This document shows, in pieces, positions 26,296 through 34,861 of a stretch of 64,000 nt of DNA (the stretch's first letter is position 1; each line of letters begins with the position of its first letter). The position numbers and the translations under genes are program-made. The DNA is taken from contig NZ_LXWK01000011.1 in the NCBI RefSeq assembly GCF_001669775.1, forward strand, positions 558,001 to 622,000. The letters run 5' to 3'. This stretch comes from Rheinheimera sp. SA_1 (GTDB lineage Bacteria; Pseudomonadota; Gammaproteobacteria; Enterobacterales; Alteromonadaceae). The notes under the pieces were generated by a model that was given only the letters and a program-made list of their open reading frames with translations, did not search any database and was not told where the DNA came from.

Positions 26296-27192
26296 TTGTC
26301 ACTCCTCCAACGACTCAGTGATATGGCCATTTTCGCCAAAGTGGTGGAAAGCGGCAGTTTTACCCAGGCAGCAGCGGCGCTGACGATGTCCAAGGGCGCG
26401 GCCAGTAAAGCCATTGCGCGGCTGGAACAACATCTGGCGGTGCGGCTGTTGCAACGTACCACCCGTCAATTAAAGCTGACCGCTGAAGGCCAGGCCTTTT
26501 TGAGTTATTGCCAGCAGGTGGTGCGACAAGCCGATCAAGCAGAGCATCATCTGGCGGAACTCAGAGACGAACCGGTCGGTTCCCTTCGGATTAGCGTCGC
26601 TATCACTTACGGTGGTACCGTGATAGCGCCGTTATTGCCGGAGTTTCTGCAGCGTCATCCGAAATTACAGGTTGAACTGGTGCTGGAAGACCGGTTGGTT
26701 GATTTAGTCGGCGATGAAGTGGATGTCGCTGTTCGTTTTGGCAAACTGGCCAACTCCAGTCTGATCGCAAGACCGCTGACCCGGCTGCCCATTGTGCTGG
26801 TGGCATCGCCCTGCTATCTGGCAACCCACGGCATTCCGCAACATCCAAACGATTTGGCCAACCATCGGTGTATTTCGACCGCGAGCTCTGGCCCGGAAAA
26901 GTTCTGGGAGTTTCTGGAACAGGGCAAAACCATCACAGTGCCGACCCGCGGCCCGCTGCACACCAATAGCAACAGAGCGGCTAAGCCTGCAGTGCTCAAC
27001 GGTATGGGGCTGATGTTTGTCACCCGTTATCAGGTCGAAGAAGAAATTCAGGCTGGCTTATTGGTGCCGGTACTGACCGACTATATGCCAGCACCACTGC
27101 CGGTACATCTGGTGTACCCGCATCGAACCCATATGAAAGCCGGTTTAAAACTGTTGCTGCAATATCTGCAATGCCGGATTGGACAGAGCTAA
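26296..27192 (+). CDS. LysR-family transcriptional regulator
   Basis: This 298-aa LysR protein has an N-terminal helix-turn-helix (AIFAKVVESGSFTQAAAALT, then KGAASKAIARLEQHLAVRLL) and the usual effector-binding domain (RISVAITYGGTVIAPLLPEF). It is of the CrgA/AaeR-like size class. A TTG start at 26296 with TTAGGAATT upstream gives the normal N-terminus; the first ATG (26323) would shorten the helix region. No obvious target gene is adjacent; the next gene is codirectional. Confidence 0.85.
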   Translation: MSLLQRLSDMAIFAKVVESGSFTQAAAALTMSKGAASKAIARLEQHLAVRLLQRTTRQLKLTAEGQAFLSYCQQVVRQADQAEHHLAELRDEPVGSLRISVAITYGGTVIAPLLPEFLQRHPKLQVELVLEDRLVDLVGDEVDVAVRFGKLANSSLIARPLTRLPIVLVASPCYLATHGIPQHPNDLANHRCISTASSGPEKFWEFLEQGKTITVPTRGPLHTNSNRAAKPAVLNGMGLMFVTRYQVEEEIQAGLLVPVLTDYMPAPLPVHLVYPHRTHMKAGLKLLLQYLQCRIGQS

Positions 27193-27313
27193 TCCCAGTT
27201 TCTTCAACAAAGACATCCGGCCAGACTAATTTTTTAAAATATATTTTCCAGTGCGACATCCAAAATAAGATCCGGCTGCATCTATATCTCAGGTTAACTC
27301 ACCGGACATTGTT

Positions 27314-27874
27314 ATGAACCTGAAAAAACGCTTTATCCCCGTCATCCTTGAAGCTGCAGGACTGTTGCTGGCCACCTGGCTTTTGACGTCGGTACCATTG
27401 ACTGCAGCGACGCTTACAACACCAATCACCAAGACTGCGACCACTTCGACTACCTTACATCAGCAACTTGCGCTTAAAGATGCCGAGTTTTTTGAGCGTG
27501 GTTTTAATCAGTGTGATCTGGCTTATCTGGAAGCGACCATCAGCCCGGAACTGAAGTTTTATCACGATCAAAGTGGGTTTCAGGATAAAAAACTGTTTAT
27601 GCAAAATACCCGGCGTTATCTATGTAGCGACCCGGCGCATAAACCAATCCGCAAACTGACCGCAGGCAGTCTGAGTACTTTTCCATTATATCGGGATGGC
27701 GAGATCTATGGTGCCATTCAGCATGGCGAGCATCAGTTTTACCTGCGCGAAGCCGGCAAACCTGATCAGCTGACTGGCACTGCGCGTTTCACCTCGGTGT
27801 GGCTCAAACATGATCAGGACTGGCAGCTGGCTGATGTGCTTAGTTATGACCATCAGAGCGCTGCAGCAAAGTAA
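27314..27874 (+). CDS. exported DUF4440/SnoaL-like protein
   Basis: This 186-aa protein has a signal peptide (VILEAAGLLLATWLLTSVPL). The following domain runs from LALKDAEFFERGFNQCD through HDQSGFQDKKLF to LKHDQDWQLADVLSYDH, the pattern of the NTF2-like DUF4440 family. Members bind or convert small molecules; function is unknown. RBS not obvious. Confidence 0.72.
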   Translation: MNLKKRFIPVILEAAGLLLATWLLTSVPLTAATLTTPITKTATTSTTLHQQLALKDAEFFERGFNQCDLAYLEATISPELKFYHDQSGFQDKKLFMQNTRRYLCSDPAHKPIRKLTAGSLSTFPLYRDGEIYGAIQHGEHQFYLREAGKPDQLTGTARFTSVWLKHDQDWQLADVLSYDHQSAAAK

Positions 27875-27898
27875 GCGCGCACCAAACAGCTGTTGAAC

Positions 27899-27930
27899 GG
27901 CAGCAGCCCAATACTTGAACAACTGCTGCC
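27899..27930. repeat. inverted repeat
   Basis: GGCAGCAG / CTGCTGCC arms with a 16-nt loop lie between the DUF4440 gene and the DUF6249 gene. It could be a weak terminator; there is no U-run. Confidence 0.35.
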
Positions 27931-27980
27931 ACAGCTGTACCTTGGCGCTGAACTGAGGCAACAAAAATAAGCGGATCGGT

Positions 27981-28373
27981 ATGAACGGACAAGAGTGGGC
28001 AGAAATTCTGGTGCCGCTAATCGTTTTCAGCGCGCTGGTCGCGTTGATGGCGTTATTTCTGCTGTATAAATACAAGAAAAAGAAGCTATTTTTGCAGATG
28101 GTCGAACGTTCCTTGCAACAGCAGGCGCCATTAACGCCGGAGACTATCCGGGAAGTGGCGCAGCACTTTTTCGCGGCTAATCGTGATGTGCGAAAAGGTA
28201 TTTTTTTGCTGGTGACGGCCTTTAGCATTCTGGCTTTTTCGCAACTTGCCGACTTTCGAAAAAACGACAATCTGGACCTGAATGATGCACTGAACGGCAT
28301 TGCCATTCTGCCGGGGTTACTGGGGTTGGCGTTTTTGCTGCTGGCGCTGCTGGACCGGAAACGGTCCGGCTAA
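27981..28373 (+). CDS. small membrane protein, DUF6249-like
   Basis: This 130-aa protein has three hydrophobic segments: IVFSALVALMALFLLYKYKK, a middle one at KGIFLLVTAFSILAFSQL, and a C-terminal one at IAILPGLLGLAFLLLALL. A basic cytoplasmic loop lies after the first helix. Proteins of this type commonly precede an ECF sigma factor, as here (9 bases to the next start). Function unknown; a link to sigma-factor control is inferred. Confidence 0.65.
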   Translation: MNGQEWAEILVPLIVFSALVALMALFLLYKYKKKKLFLQMVERSLQQQAPLTPETIREVAQHFFAANRDVRKGIFLLVTAFSILAFSQLADFRKNDNLDLNDALNGIAILPGLLGLAFLLLALLDRKRSG

Positions 28374-28382
28374 GATGCAACA

Positions 28383-28925
28383 GTGTCGCTGAAACAGGCC
28401 TCGGTGGAGCAACTGGTCGCTATCGTGCAGGTGTCGGGTGATACCGCGGCATTTAACGAGCTGTTCAGTCGTTATGCGCAAAAACTGCGGGCTTTTCTGC
28501 TGTTCAAATCAGCCGACAGCAGGTTTGATGTCGACGATTTGATGCAGGAAACTTATGTCAAAGCTTTCCTGAAGATCAATCAGTTTGAACACCAGGCGCA
28601 GTTTTCAACCTGGTTGTTGCGGATCGCTTTTTTTGAAATGCTGCAGGCGAAACGCTCGCAAGGGATTTTTCGCCGGTTAACCGAGCGTTGGTTTGCCGGG
28701 AACGCAGAACCTATGGTGCATACCGACAGCACCGATCAGCAGATGGATGCGGAGCAGCTGATCGCATCTTTATCAGACTTGCAACAGCAGGTATTTGTCT
28801 ACGCGGAATTTTATGGCTATTCCCAAACCGAGATTGCCGACAAACTGAACATCCCACTTGGCAGCGTAAAAACCTATATGAAACAGGCGCGTGATGCGCT
28901 GGACAGGAATAACACTGAATGCTGA
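28383..28925 (+). CDS. ECF-type RNA polymerase sigma factor
   Basis: This 180-aa sigma-70 family protein has region 2 (FNELFSRYAQKLRAFLLFK, then DVDDLMQETYVKAFLKI) and region 4 (LQQQVFVYAEFYGYSQTEIA followed by DKLNIPLGSVKTYMKQARDA). GTG start at 28383. It sits between two small membrane-protein genes and overlaps the downstream one by 7 bases, so the three probably form an operon. No classical zinc-binding anti-sigma factor is seen. Confidence 0.85.
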   Translation: MSLKQASVEQLVAIVQVSGDTAAFNELFSRYAQKLRAFLLFKSADSRFDVDDLMQETYVKAFLKINQFEHQAQFSTWLLRIAFFEMLQAKRSQGIFRRLTERWFAGNAEPMVHTDSTDQQMDAEQLIASLSDLQQQVFVYAEFYGYSQTEIADKLNIPLGSVKTYMKQARDALDRNNTEC

Positions 28926-29128
28926 AACTGACTTTCCGGCAACAACTCAGAATGCTGTTATGGCGCCATCGCCGCGGCGTGATCTTCAGCCTGGTGAGCC
29001 TGCTTGCGGTTTTGCTGACCAGCTGGGGTAATCATTCACTGCTGACGACTGCCGCACCGTTGCTGACGCTGGTGCAATTGGCGGCTGGCAGTTTGATTGT
29101 GATGTTGGTCATTCTGCTCAGCGACTGA
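28919..29128 (+). CDS. 69-aa membrane protein coupled to the ECF sigma factor
   Basis: The ATG lies inside the last codons of the sigma factor gene (7-base overlap) with AGGAA about nine bases upstream. The protein has a basic N-terminus (FRQQLRMLLWRHRRG) and two hydrophobic helices (VIFSLVSLLAVLLTS and LVQLAAGSLIVMLVILL). Translational coupling to the sigma factor makes it a candidate membrane-bound modulator or minimal anti-sigma; this is inference. Confidence 0.65.
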   Translation: MLKLTFRQQLRMLLWRHRRGVIFSLVSLLAVLLTSWGNHSLLTTAAPLLTLVQLAAGSLIVMLVILLSD

Positions 29129-29237
29129 TTTGCAGAGCCTGAAGGTGCAGTGCTTCGTCGCCCAACGATGAAATTTCGCTAAGTATGCCGTTATCTGCCA
29201 CAATCAACATCGAATTTCACCAACTCAGGGACGTTTT

Positions 29238-30368
29238 ATGCCACAGCCGTTGTGGATCCACTTGGCGTTTGCACTTTCAGCACTCGGTTTTACCCCAACC
29301 CTCCTGGCGCAAGATGTCAGCAGTTGCCAACAAACGGCGGAACCGGCACAGCGACTCGCCTGTTATGATCGGATTTTTGGTGTTGATGCCGACGAAGTTT
29401 CGGCAATAACTGGCGCGGTAACCAATGACGCAGCTGCTGCAAAAGCCAAAGCAAATCCAAAGGAAGCCGCCATTGCTGCCGAGGCACTGGTCTCCGTCGA
29501 TAGCAGTCGGATTGACGCAGCTGCTGCTGACGGTGTTGAAGTGGCGACAGTGCTGGATAAATACTGGGAACTCACGCCAAACGAAAAACGCGACCGGTTT
29601 GTGTTTCGAACTTATTTGCCAAGCTTCTTTTTACCGGTGCACTACACCTCGAATATTAATCGCCAACCCAGCACGCCTGGCAAACCAGATGGCCCGCGTA
29701 ATGACAATTACAAGGCGCTGGAAGCGAAACTACAAATCTCGTTACGGACCAAACTCGCCACTGGCGTCATCCTGCCTGGTGCCGATTTATGGTTCGCTTT
29801 TACCCAGCGCTCAATGTGGCAACTTTGGAATCACACCGATTCGGCGCCGTTTCGCAGCACTGACTATCAACCGGAACTGATTTACGTCGTACCGGTAGCC
29901 AAGAGGTTTGGTGAGCTTGGCGACGGCTGGCGAATTCGCATGCTGCAATTTGGTGCAGCGCATCAATCGAATGGCCAGAACGACCCGTTGTCGCGCAGTT
30001 GGAATAAAATTTATGGCGGCTTAGCGCTCGATAAAGGCAATTTTGGCCTGAATTGGCGTTATCACCAGCGGATCCCGGAAAGTCTGGAAGAAGATGATAA
30101 CCGTGACTTAATCGACTATATCGGCAGCCACGAACTCACCGCCACCTGGTTACCTGGCGCTGCTACAGCGATGCTGGTCTGGCGCAATGATCTCTCCAAT
30201 TTAAGTCAGGGTTCGTTTCAATTAGATATGACCTATCCGGTGAGTGAAGCCAAGCTTGATGGTTTACGCTGGCACTTACAACTGTTCTCCGGCTATGGTG
30301 AAACCTTGCTCGACTACAATGTTCGCCAGCACAGTATTGGTTTAGGGGTGATGTTGTTTAATTTCTGA
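29238..30368 (+). CDS. pldA: outer-membrane phospholipase A1
   Basis: This 376-aa protein has a signal peptide (MPQPLWIHLAFALSALGFTP). A ~110-residue N-terminal extension, Ala-rich and with a short Cys pair (SSCQQT...RLACYDRIFG), precedes the PldA beta-barrel. The catalytic His-x-Ser motif is AAHQSNGQNDPLSRSWNK at residue ~240, with family strands FFLPVHYTSNI and NWRYHQRIPE. PldA hydrolyses phospholipids that reach the outer leaflet. ATG is chosen with GGGACGTTTT upstream. Confidence 0.9.
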   Translation: MPQPLWIHLAFALSALGFTPTLLAQDVSSCQQTAEPAQRLACYDRIFGVDADEVSAITGAVTNDAAAAKAKANPKEAAIAAEALVSVDSSRIDAAAADGVEVATVLDKYWELTPNEKRDRFVFRTYLPSFFLPVHYTSNINRQPSTPGKPDGPRNDNYKALEAKLQISLRTKLATGVILPGADLWFAFTQRSMWQLWNHTDSAPFRSTDYQPELIYVVPVAKRFGELGDGWRIRMLQFGAAHQSNGQNDPLSRSWNKIYGGLALDKGNFGLNWRYHQRIPESLEEDDNRDLIDYIGSHELTATWLPGAATAMLVWRNDLSNLSQGSFQLDMTYPVSEAKLDGLRWHLQLFSGYGETLLDYNVRQHSIGLGVMLFNF

Positions 30369-30460
30369 AGCTGACCGTTCTGCTGCCCGGCATTTTGAAA
30401 GCGCTACCAGTTCAGCAACAGCAATGCTAAGCTCGAGCGGTCAATTCAGGAGCAATCATC

Positions 30461-31468
30461 ATGTCATTGAGTTTATTCGGGCTGTTCGCTGCAGGTTTAT
30501 TAGCAACGACAGCCAGTCCAATTCCAGCCGCGCCGGTAAAAACCCTGCACCCAGAAATGCAACAGATTGTCGCCAAAGACGCGCAACTGGAAATTCTGGC
30601 CGAAGGCTTTCGCTGGGCCGAAGGTCCGGTGGCGGAGCCTGGTAGCGGCGATATTTTATTTTCCGATGTACCTGCGAATAAAGTCTGGCGCTACAGCGAA
30701 AAAAACGGTGTCAGCCTGTATTTATCACCTTCTGGTTATACCGCGCTTGATCAGCAGCCGAATTTAAAAGAAGGCGCTAACGGCCTGATTTTTAACTCAA
30801 AACAGCAGCTGGTGCTGGCGCAACATGGTGATCGGCGCCTGGCTATCCTAGAAAAAATCGCCACTGCTGATAACAAGCAGCAGCCCGTTAGAAAGCCACA
30901 GTACCAAACCTTAACCAGCCACTTCGAACAGCACCAATTTAATAGCCCAAATGATGTGGTGCAGCATAGCGACCAGTCGTACTTTTTTACCGATCCGCCT
31001 TATGGCCTGAAAGATGGCGACCAATCAGCGCAAAAACAGCTGAAGTTCAACGGCGTTTATCGGCTGGATCCACAAGGAAAAGTGCAACTGATTAGCGACG
31101 CACTGAGTCGGCCAAACGGCCTGGCATTGTCACCGGATGAAAAATGGTTGTATGTGGCCAACTCAGATCCAGCAACTGCGCAGTGGTGGAAATTTGCCGT
31201 CGATGGCAGCAGCGAACCGACGTTGTTTTTTGATGCAACAGCAGCTGCTAAAACTCAGTCTGGATTACCGGATGGCTTAAAAGTGCTGCCTTCCGGCCAT
31301 TTATTGGCAACCGGCCCTGGTGGCGTTTGGGTGTTTAGTGCAGCTGGTAAACATTTGGGGACCATTGAAACCGGCGTGGCAGCGGCCAATGTGGGTTTAA
31401 GTCTGGATCTGAAATATCTGTATATCACCGCCAGCAGTTATCTGTTGCGGATCCGGTTACAGCATTAG
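30461..31468 (+). CDS. exported SMP-30/gluconolactonase-family protein
   Basis: This 335-aa six-bladed propeller has a signal peptide (LFGLFAAGLLATTASPIPA). Motifs: FRWAEGPVAEPGSGDILFSD (metal-ligand Glu), NSPNDVV and LSRPNGLALSPDEKWLYVAN with the conserved Asn and Asp residues. Family members hydrolyse sugar lactones. CAGGAGCAATCATC precedes ATG. Probably periplasmic. Confidence 0.87.
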   Translation: MSLSLFGLFAAGLLATTASPIPAAPVKTLHPEMQQIVAKDAQLEILAEGFRWAEGPVAEPGSGDILFSDVPANKVWRYSEKNGVSLYLSPSGYTALDQQPNLKEGANGLIFNSKQQLVLAQHGDRRLAILEKIATADNKQQPVRKPQYQTLTSHFEQHQFNSPNDVVQHSDQSYFFTDPPYGLKDGDQSAQKQLKFNGVYRLDPQGKVQLISDALSRPNGLALSPDEKWLYVANSDPATAQWWKFAVDGSSEPTLFFDATAAAKTQSGLPDGLKVLPSGHLLATGPGGVWVFSAAGKHLGTIETGVAAANVGLSLDLKYLYITASSYLLRIRLQH

Positions 31469-31554
31469 CGTCACTGCTTTTATTTTGCACAAAAGCTTTG
31501 TATCCCACGCTGACTCTGGCATATTGCCAGTTGTCAGCGTTCAGTGGGTTATTT

Positions 31555-32316
31555 ATGCAGCAGTTAGCATGGGCTCTTTTTGGTAGCTTATTATTTCTCA
31601 GCAGTGCACAGGCCACAGCTGACGACCAGCTGACGCTTTATACCGAACATTTCCCACCTTACAATTTTGAAGATAATGGCACCATTGGTGACCAGATCCG
31701 TGGAATAAATGCCGACATCCTGACGCAAGCCTGCGTCATCGCCAAAATCAAATGCGATATGCAAATGTATCCCTGGTTACGCGCCATGGAACTGGCCCAG
31801 AAAAATCCGGCCAGCGGCATTTTCACTATCTCCAGAACCAAATCCAGAGTGCCGTTATTCCAATGGGTTGGCCCTATCGCATCTTCAAAAGCTTATTTGT
31901 ATCGGCTTGTCAGTCGACCTGAAATTGCCGCCAGCACTTTGGAACAGGCAAAACAGTATTCAATTGCGGTGGCGCATGGTGATGTCTATGAGGAGTTTTT
32001 ACTATCGAAGGGCTTTGAATACGGTAAAAATTTAATTGAGTTTCGCAGTAAATCTGAACCTATCCCGTTATTTGTACAAGGCAAAGTAGACCTGGTGATA
32101 GGTTCGGACATTGTGATCCCAAGCTGGCTCGCCAGCCATCAGCTACCTGCCGATACAGCGGTGCCGGTGATCGAACTGACCACCTCCGGCAATAATTTTC
32201 TGGCGTTAAACCATGCCGTTCCGGCAGAATTAGCCATCCGGCTGCAACAGGCAATTGACCAGTTAAAACAAAACGGTAAGTACCAGCAAATCGTTGATTC
32301 TTACCAAAGTAAATAA
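31555..32316 (+). CDS. periplasmic solute-binding protein (SBP_bac_3 type)
   Basis: This 253-aa exported protein has a signal peptide (WALFGSLLFLSSAQATA) and begins the mature domain with LTLYTEHFPPYNFEDNG, the usual start of family 3 amino-acid-type binding proteins. No permease or ATPase gene is nearby, a common situation for this subgroup in Alteromonadales-like genomes. ATG 31555 is chosen because it starts the signal peptide; the frame is open to 31498. Confidence 0.8.
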   Translation: MQQLAWALFGSLLFLSSAQATADDQLTLYTEHFPPYNFEDNGTIGDQIRGINADILTQACVIAKIKCDMQMYPWLRAMELAQKNPASGIFTISRTKSRVPLFQWVGPIASSKAYLYRLVSRPEIAASTLEQAKQYSIAVAHGDVYEEFLLSKGFEYGKNLIEFRSKSEPIPLFVQGKVDLVIGSDIVIPSWLASHQLPADTAVPVIELTTSGNNFLALNHAVPAELAIRLQQAIDQLKQNGKYQQIVDSYQSK

Positions 32317-32319
32317 CAT

Positions 32320-32371
32320 GGGGTCAGAGTCAATTGTTAACAAAAATAAATTAACAATTGACTCTGACCCC
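32320..32371. repeat. long perfect inverted repeat between convergent genes, copy 2
   Basis: Twenty-one-bp perfect arms at 32320-32340 and 32351-32371, with a 10-nt loop CAAAAATAAA. The outer 18 bases are identical to the element at 20326-20378. It lies between the solute-binding protein and lptG stops and probably also terminates both transcripts. Confidence 0.87.
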
Positions 32372-32384
32372 GCCATTAACATTT

Positions 32385-33449
32385 CTACTTTTTCTGCATC
32401 AGATAAGTGGCAAGACCAATAAACAGTGCACTAGGTAAAATTGCCCCCAACACCGGTGGTAGTTGGTACACCAAGGCCACCGGGCCAAACACTTCATTCG
32501 CCATCCAAAAGCCAAAGCCGGTCAGAATGCCCATCAAAACCCTGGCGGCCATGGTGACACTGCGCAGCGGTCCAAAAATAAACGACAACGCCATCAACAT
32601 CATTGCCACTATGGTCAGCGGCTGCGTGGCTTTACGCCAGAAGGCCAGTTGATACCGGCTGCTGTCTTGCTGATTACTACTCAGATAATCGAGGTAACTG
32701 TTTAACCCTTGCAACGAAAGCAGCTCAGGTTTGACGCTCACCACACCGAGCTTGTCCGGCGTCAGGCTGGAGCGCCAGCGTTGTTGTGGCCACTGGTGTT
32801 GCTCTACTTTGTCATCGCGAAAATGCAAACGGCTGACTTGTTCCAGCTGCCAGACACCCGCCACAAACACCGCAGCTTTGGCGTTGACTATCGCTTGCAG
32901 CACCAAATCCGGTGAAAATTCATAGATGGTGATATTTTTGAGATCACCGCTGTCGGAAACCTGCTTAATATTGACAAAATCATCACCATCTTTGGCCCAG
33001 ACCCCTTGCTGCGCGGCAAATAAATTGCCGCCGGAAATGGCTTTGGTTTTCAGTTCCCTGGCGAATTTCTCCGAAGCCGGAGCCACCCACTCGCCAACGA
33101 CCATCACCAACACCATCATCAACAACGCGGTTTTCATCACCGAACTGATGATATTGAGCCTGGACATGCCCGCCGCTTGCATGACCACCAGCTCACTGCT
33201 GCTAGCCAGCATCCCCAGACCTATCAAAGCACCGATTAAAGCCGCCATCGGGAAAAACAACACGATATCGCCCGGAATACTGAACAAGCTGAACATCCCT
33301 GCGGCCAGCACGGTGTAATCGCCTCGGTCAACCACCCGCAGTTGATCAATAAACCGGAACATACCCGACAGGGCCAACAGCACCGTTAACGACAACGCCG
33401 AGGTGGTTAGGATACTGCGGCCAATATAAATATCTAAAATCTTAAGCAT
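32385..33449 (-). CDS. lptG: LPS export permease LptG
   Basis: This 354-aa inner-membrane subunit of the LptB2FGC complex extracts lipopolysaccharide for transport to the outer membrane. Recognised by LDIYIGRSILTTSALSLTVL at the N-terminus, GLGMLASSSELVVMQAAGMS, GEWVAPASEKFARELK, and MALSFIFGPLRSVTMAARVL near the C-terminus; six membrane segments. ATG 33449 overlaps the lptF stop by 8 bases (ATGCTTAA), matching tight coupling of the pair. Confidence 0.95.
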   Translation of the reverse strand: MLKILDIYIGRSILTTSALSLTVLLALSGMFRFIDQLRVVDRGDYTVLAAGMFSLFSIPGDIVLFFPMAALIGALIGLGMLASSSELVVMQAAGMSRLNIISSVMKTALLMMVLVMVVGEWVAPASEKFARELKTKAISGGNLFAAQQGVWAKDGDDFVNIKQVSDSGDLKNITIYEFSPDLVLQAIVNAKAAVFVAGVWQLEQVSRLHFRDDKVEQHQWPQQRWRSSLTPDKLGVVSVKPELLSLQGLNSYLDYLSSNQQDSSRYQLAFWRKATQPLTIVAMMLMALSFIFGPLRSVTMAARVLMGILTGFGFWMANEVFGPVALVYQLPPVLGAILPSALFIGLATYLMQKK

Positions 33450-34551
33450 GTTCACCCCGACCAAAAATCCGTGCTTTTAAGCGCTGTGCACCGGCGCGGC
33501 TTTGCACCAATAGCACTATCGCCAGCAACAGCACCAGGACATGAGCCCACCAAAGTCCAAGCGCCAGCGGCAATTTGCCACTTTGCAGCATATTGGTGCC
33601 AACGATCAGCAGGATGTAATAGGCTAAAAACAGACTCAAGGCCGGTAACAGCCGGCCAAATTTGCCCTGCCGTGGGTTCACTTTACTCAGTGGTACCGCA
33701 AGCATCATCAGTAACGGGATCGACAGCGGAATGGCTATTCGCCAATGTAATTCGGCAACGGCTTCGGGAAGTTGTTGCTGCATCAATTCAGCAGTAGGCA
33801 GACTTTTCAGTTTGCGCCGACGTTGCTCGACCTGCTGTTCGCGGATTTGCAAATCGTAGCGGCCAAACTCCAGCACGTCATATTGCGGCGCATCCACCGC
33901 ACCGGCATAACGGCGGCCGTTGCTCAGCACCAAGCGCTGCGCACCGCTAGCGTCTTCAGTTACGGTGCCGCTTTGCGCGTACACCACGGAATGCTGGCCA
34001 CCCTCTTCGGTAGCTTGCTGCGCCAGAAAAACTTTGGATAAGGTATCGCCTTCGCGGCTGATGTCATGGACAAACACCACCGCTTTTTCATTGGAAGTTT
34101 GTTGGAAACGGCCAGGGATCAGAGTTGCGAGCCCGGGATCAGAAGAAACCTTTTCCATCAGCTCGTATTCACGCTCGGCCGACCATGGACTTAAATGCAG
34201 TGTGAGTGCGCCTGCAGCAATGGCAATCACCAACGATAACGCCAAAGTAACCCGCGCCACATACCATTCGCTGATGCCGGTGGCATGCAGCACTGTCATC
34301 TCACTTTCAGCGTAAATCCGGCTGTAAGCAATCAAAACGCCCAAAAAGGCCGCTAAAGGCAAGATTAGGATCGCCATCTGCGGCAGCTTCAGCGCCACCA
34401 ATTCTAATACTAATTGCGCCGGTAGCTCGCCCTCAGAGGCGTCGGCCAGAGTTTTCACAAAGCGCTGACTGAGGATAATGGTGATTAAGATCAGGAACAC
34501 AGCGAGCTGAGATTTAAACACTTCACCAATCAAATAGCGAAAAACAATCAA
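33442..34551 (-). CDS. lptF: LPS export permease LptF
   Basis: This ~369-aa partner of LptG shows FRYLIGEVFKSQLAVF at the start, YAESEMTVLHATGISEWYV, PGLATLIPGRFQQTSNEKAV in the periplasmic domain, and PLSKVNPRQGKFGRLLPALS near the C-terminus. A TTG start at 34551 (giving MIVFRYL..., like the E. coli protein) with GGAGTGCATT upstream is preferred; an ATG four codons upstream (34563) is also possible. Divergent from pepA, as in many Gammaproteobacteria. Confidence 0.94.
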   Translation of the reverse strand: MIVFRYLIGEVFKSQLAVFLILITIILSQRFVKTLADASEGELPAQLVLELVALKLPQMAILILPLAAFLGVLIAYSRIYAESEMTVLHATGISEWYVARVTLALSLVIAIAAGALTLHLSPWSAEREYELMEKVSSDPGLATLIPGRFQQTSNEKAVVFVHDISREGDTLSKVFLAQQATEEGGQHSVVYAQSGTVTEDASGAQRLVLSNGRRYAGAVDAPQYDVLEFGRYDLQIREQQVEQRRRKLKSLPTAELMQQQLPEAVAELHWRIAIPLSIPLLMMLAVPLSKVNPRQGKFGRLLPALSLFLAYYILLIVGTNMLQSGKLPLALGLWWAHVLVLLLAIVLLVQSRAGAQRLKARIFGRGEHA

Positions 34552-34678
34552 AATGCACTCCAAAAACCAGTCTTTTTACTGGCACCCTGACAATTTTTAA
34601 GTAAACTGGATGTTTATAGCAATTATTATCGACTAAAGTCCGGTGAAATCCGAGCTTTTTTATCAGCGCACTAAACCT

Positions 34679-34806
34679 TATACCCAAAATCATTGAAGAT
34701 GCAGGTAGGCGACAAGTGAGTGAGGCCACAGGAGCATAGTTGTTCTATGTGACTGTGGCGAACAAACGAAGTCAACAACCCTGCAACTTCAAGGATGACG
34801 GGTATA
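34679..34806. repeat. ERIC/IRU-type palindromic element, copy 1
   Basis: This 128-bp imperfect palindrome begins TATACCC and ends GGGTATA. It has ERIC landmarks in the right order: a GAAGATGCAGGTAGGCGAC left part, a central CAGGAGCATAGT, then CTATGTGACTGTGG, and a right part CTGCAACTTCAAGGATGAC. It lies in the lptF-pepA divergent region and ends 56 bases before the pepA start, so it probably sits in the pepA promoter or 5' leader. Confidence 0.85.
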
Positions 34807-34861
34807 GCGGCGCTGAAGCTTGCACCTCCCCGACCATCGTCTCTTAGAATCAGGAGTTGAC

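Noticed and set aside
27686-28306. 206-codon minus-strand frame
   Set aside because: Overlaps two convincing + strand genes and has no start context or domain.
34523-34729. 68-codon minus-strand frame upstream of lptF
   Set aside because: Overlaps the ERIC element and the lptF start region; no ribosome site or similarity to a known protein.
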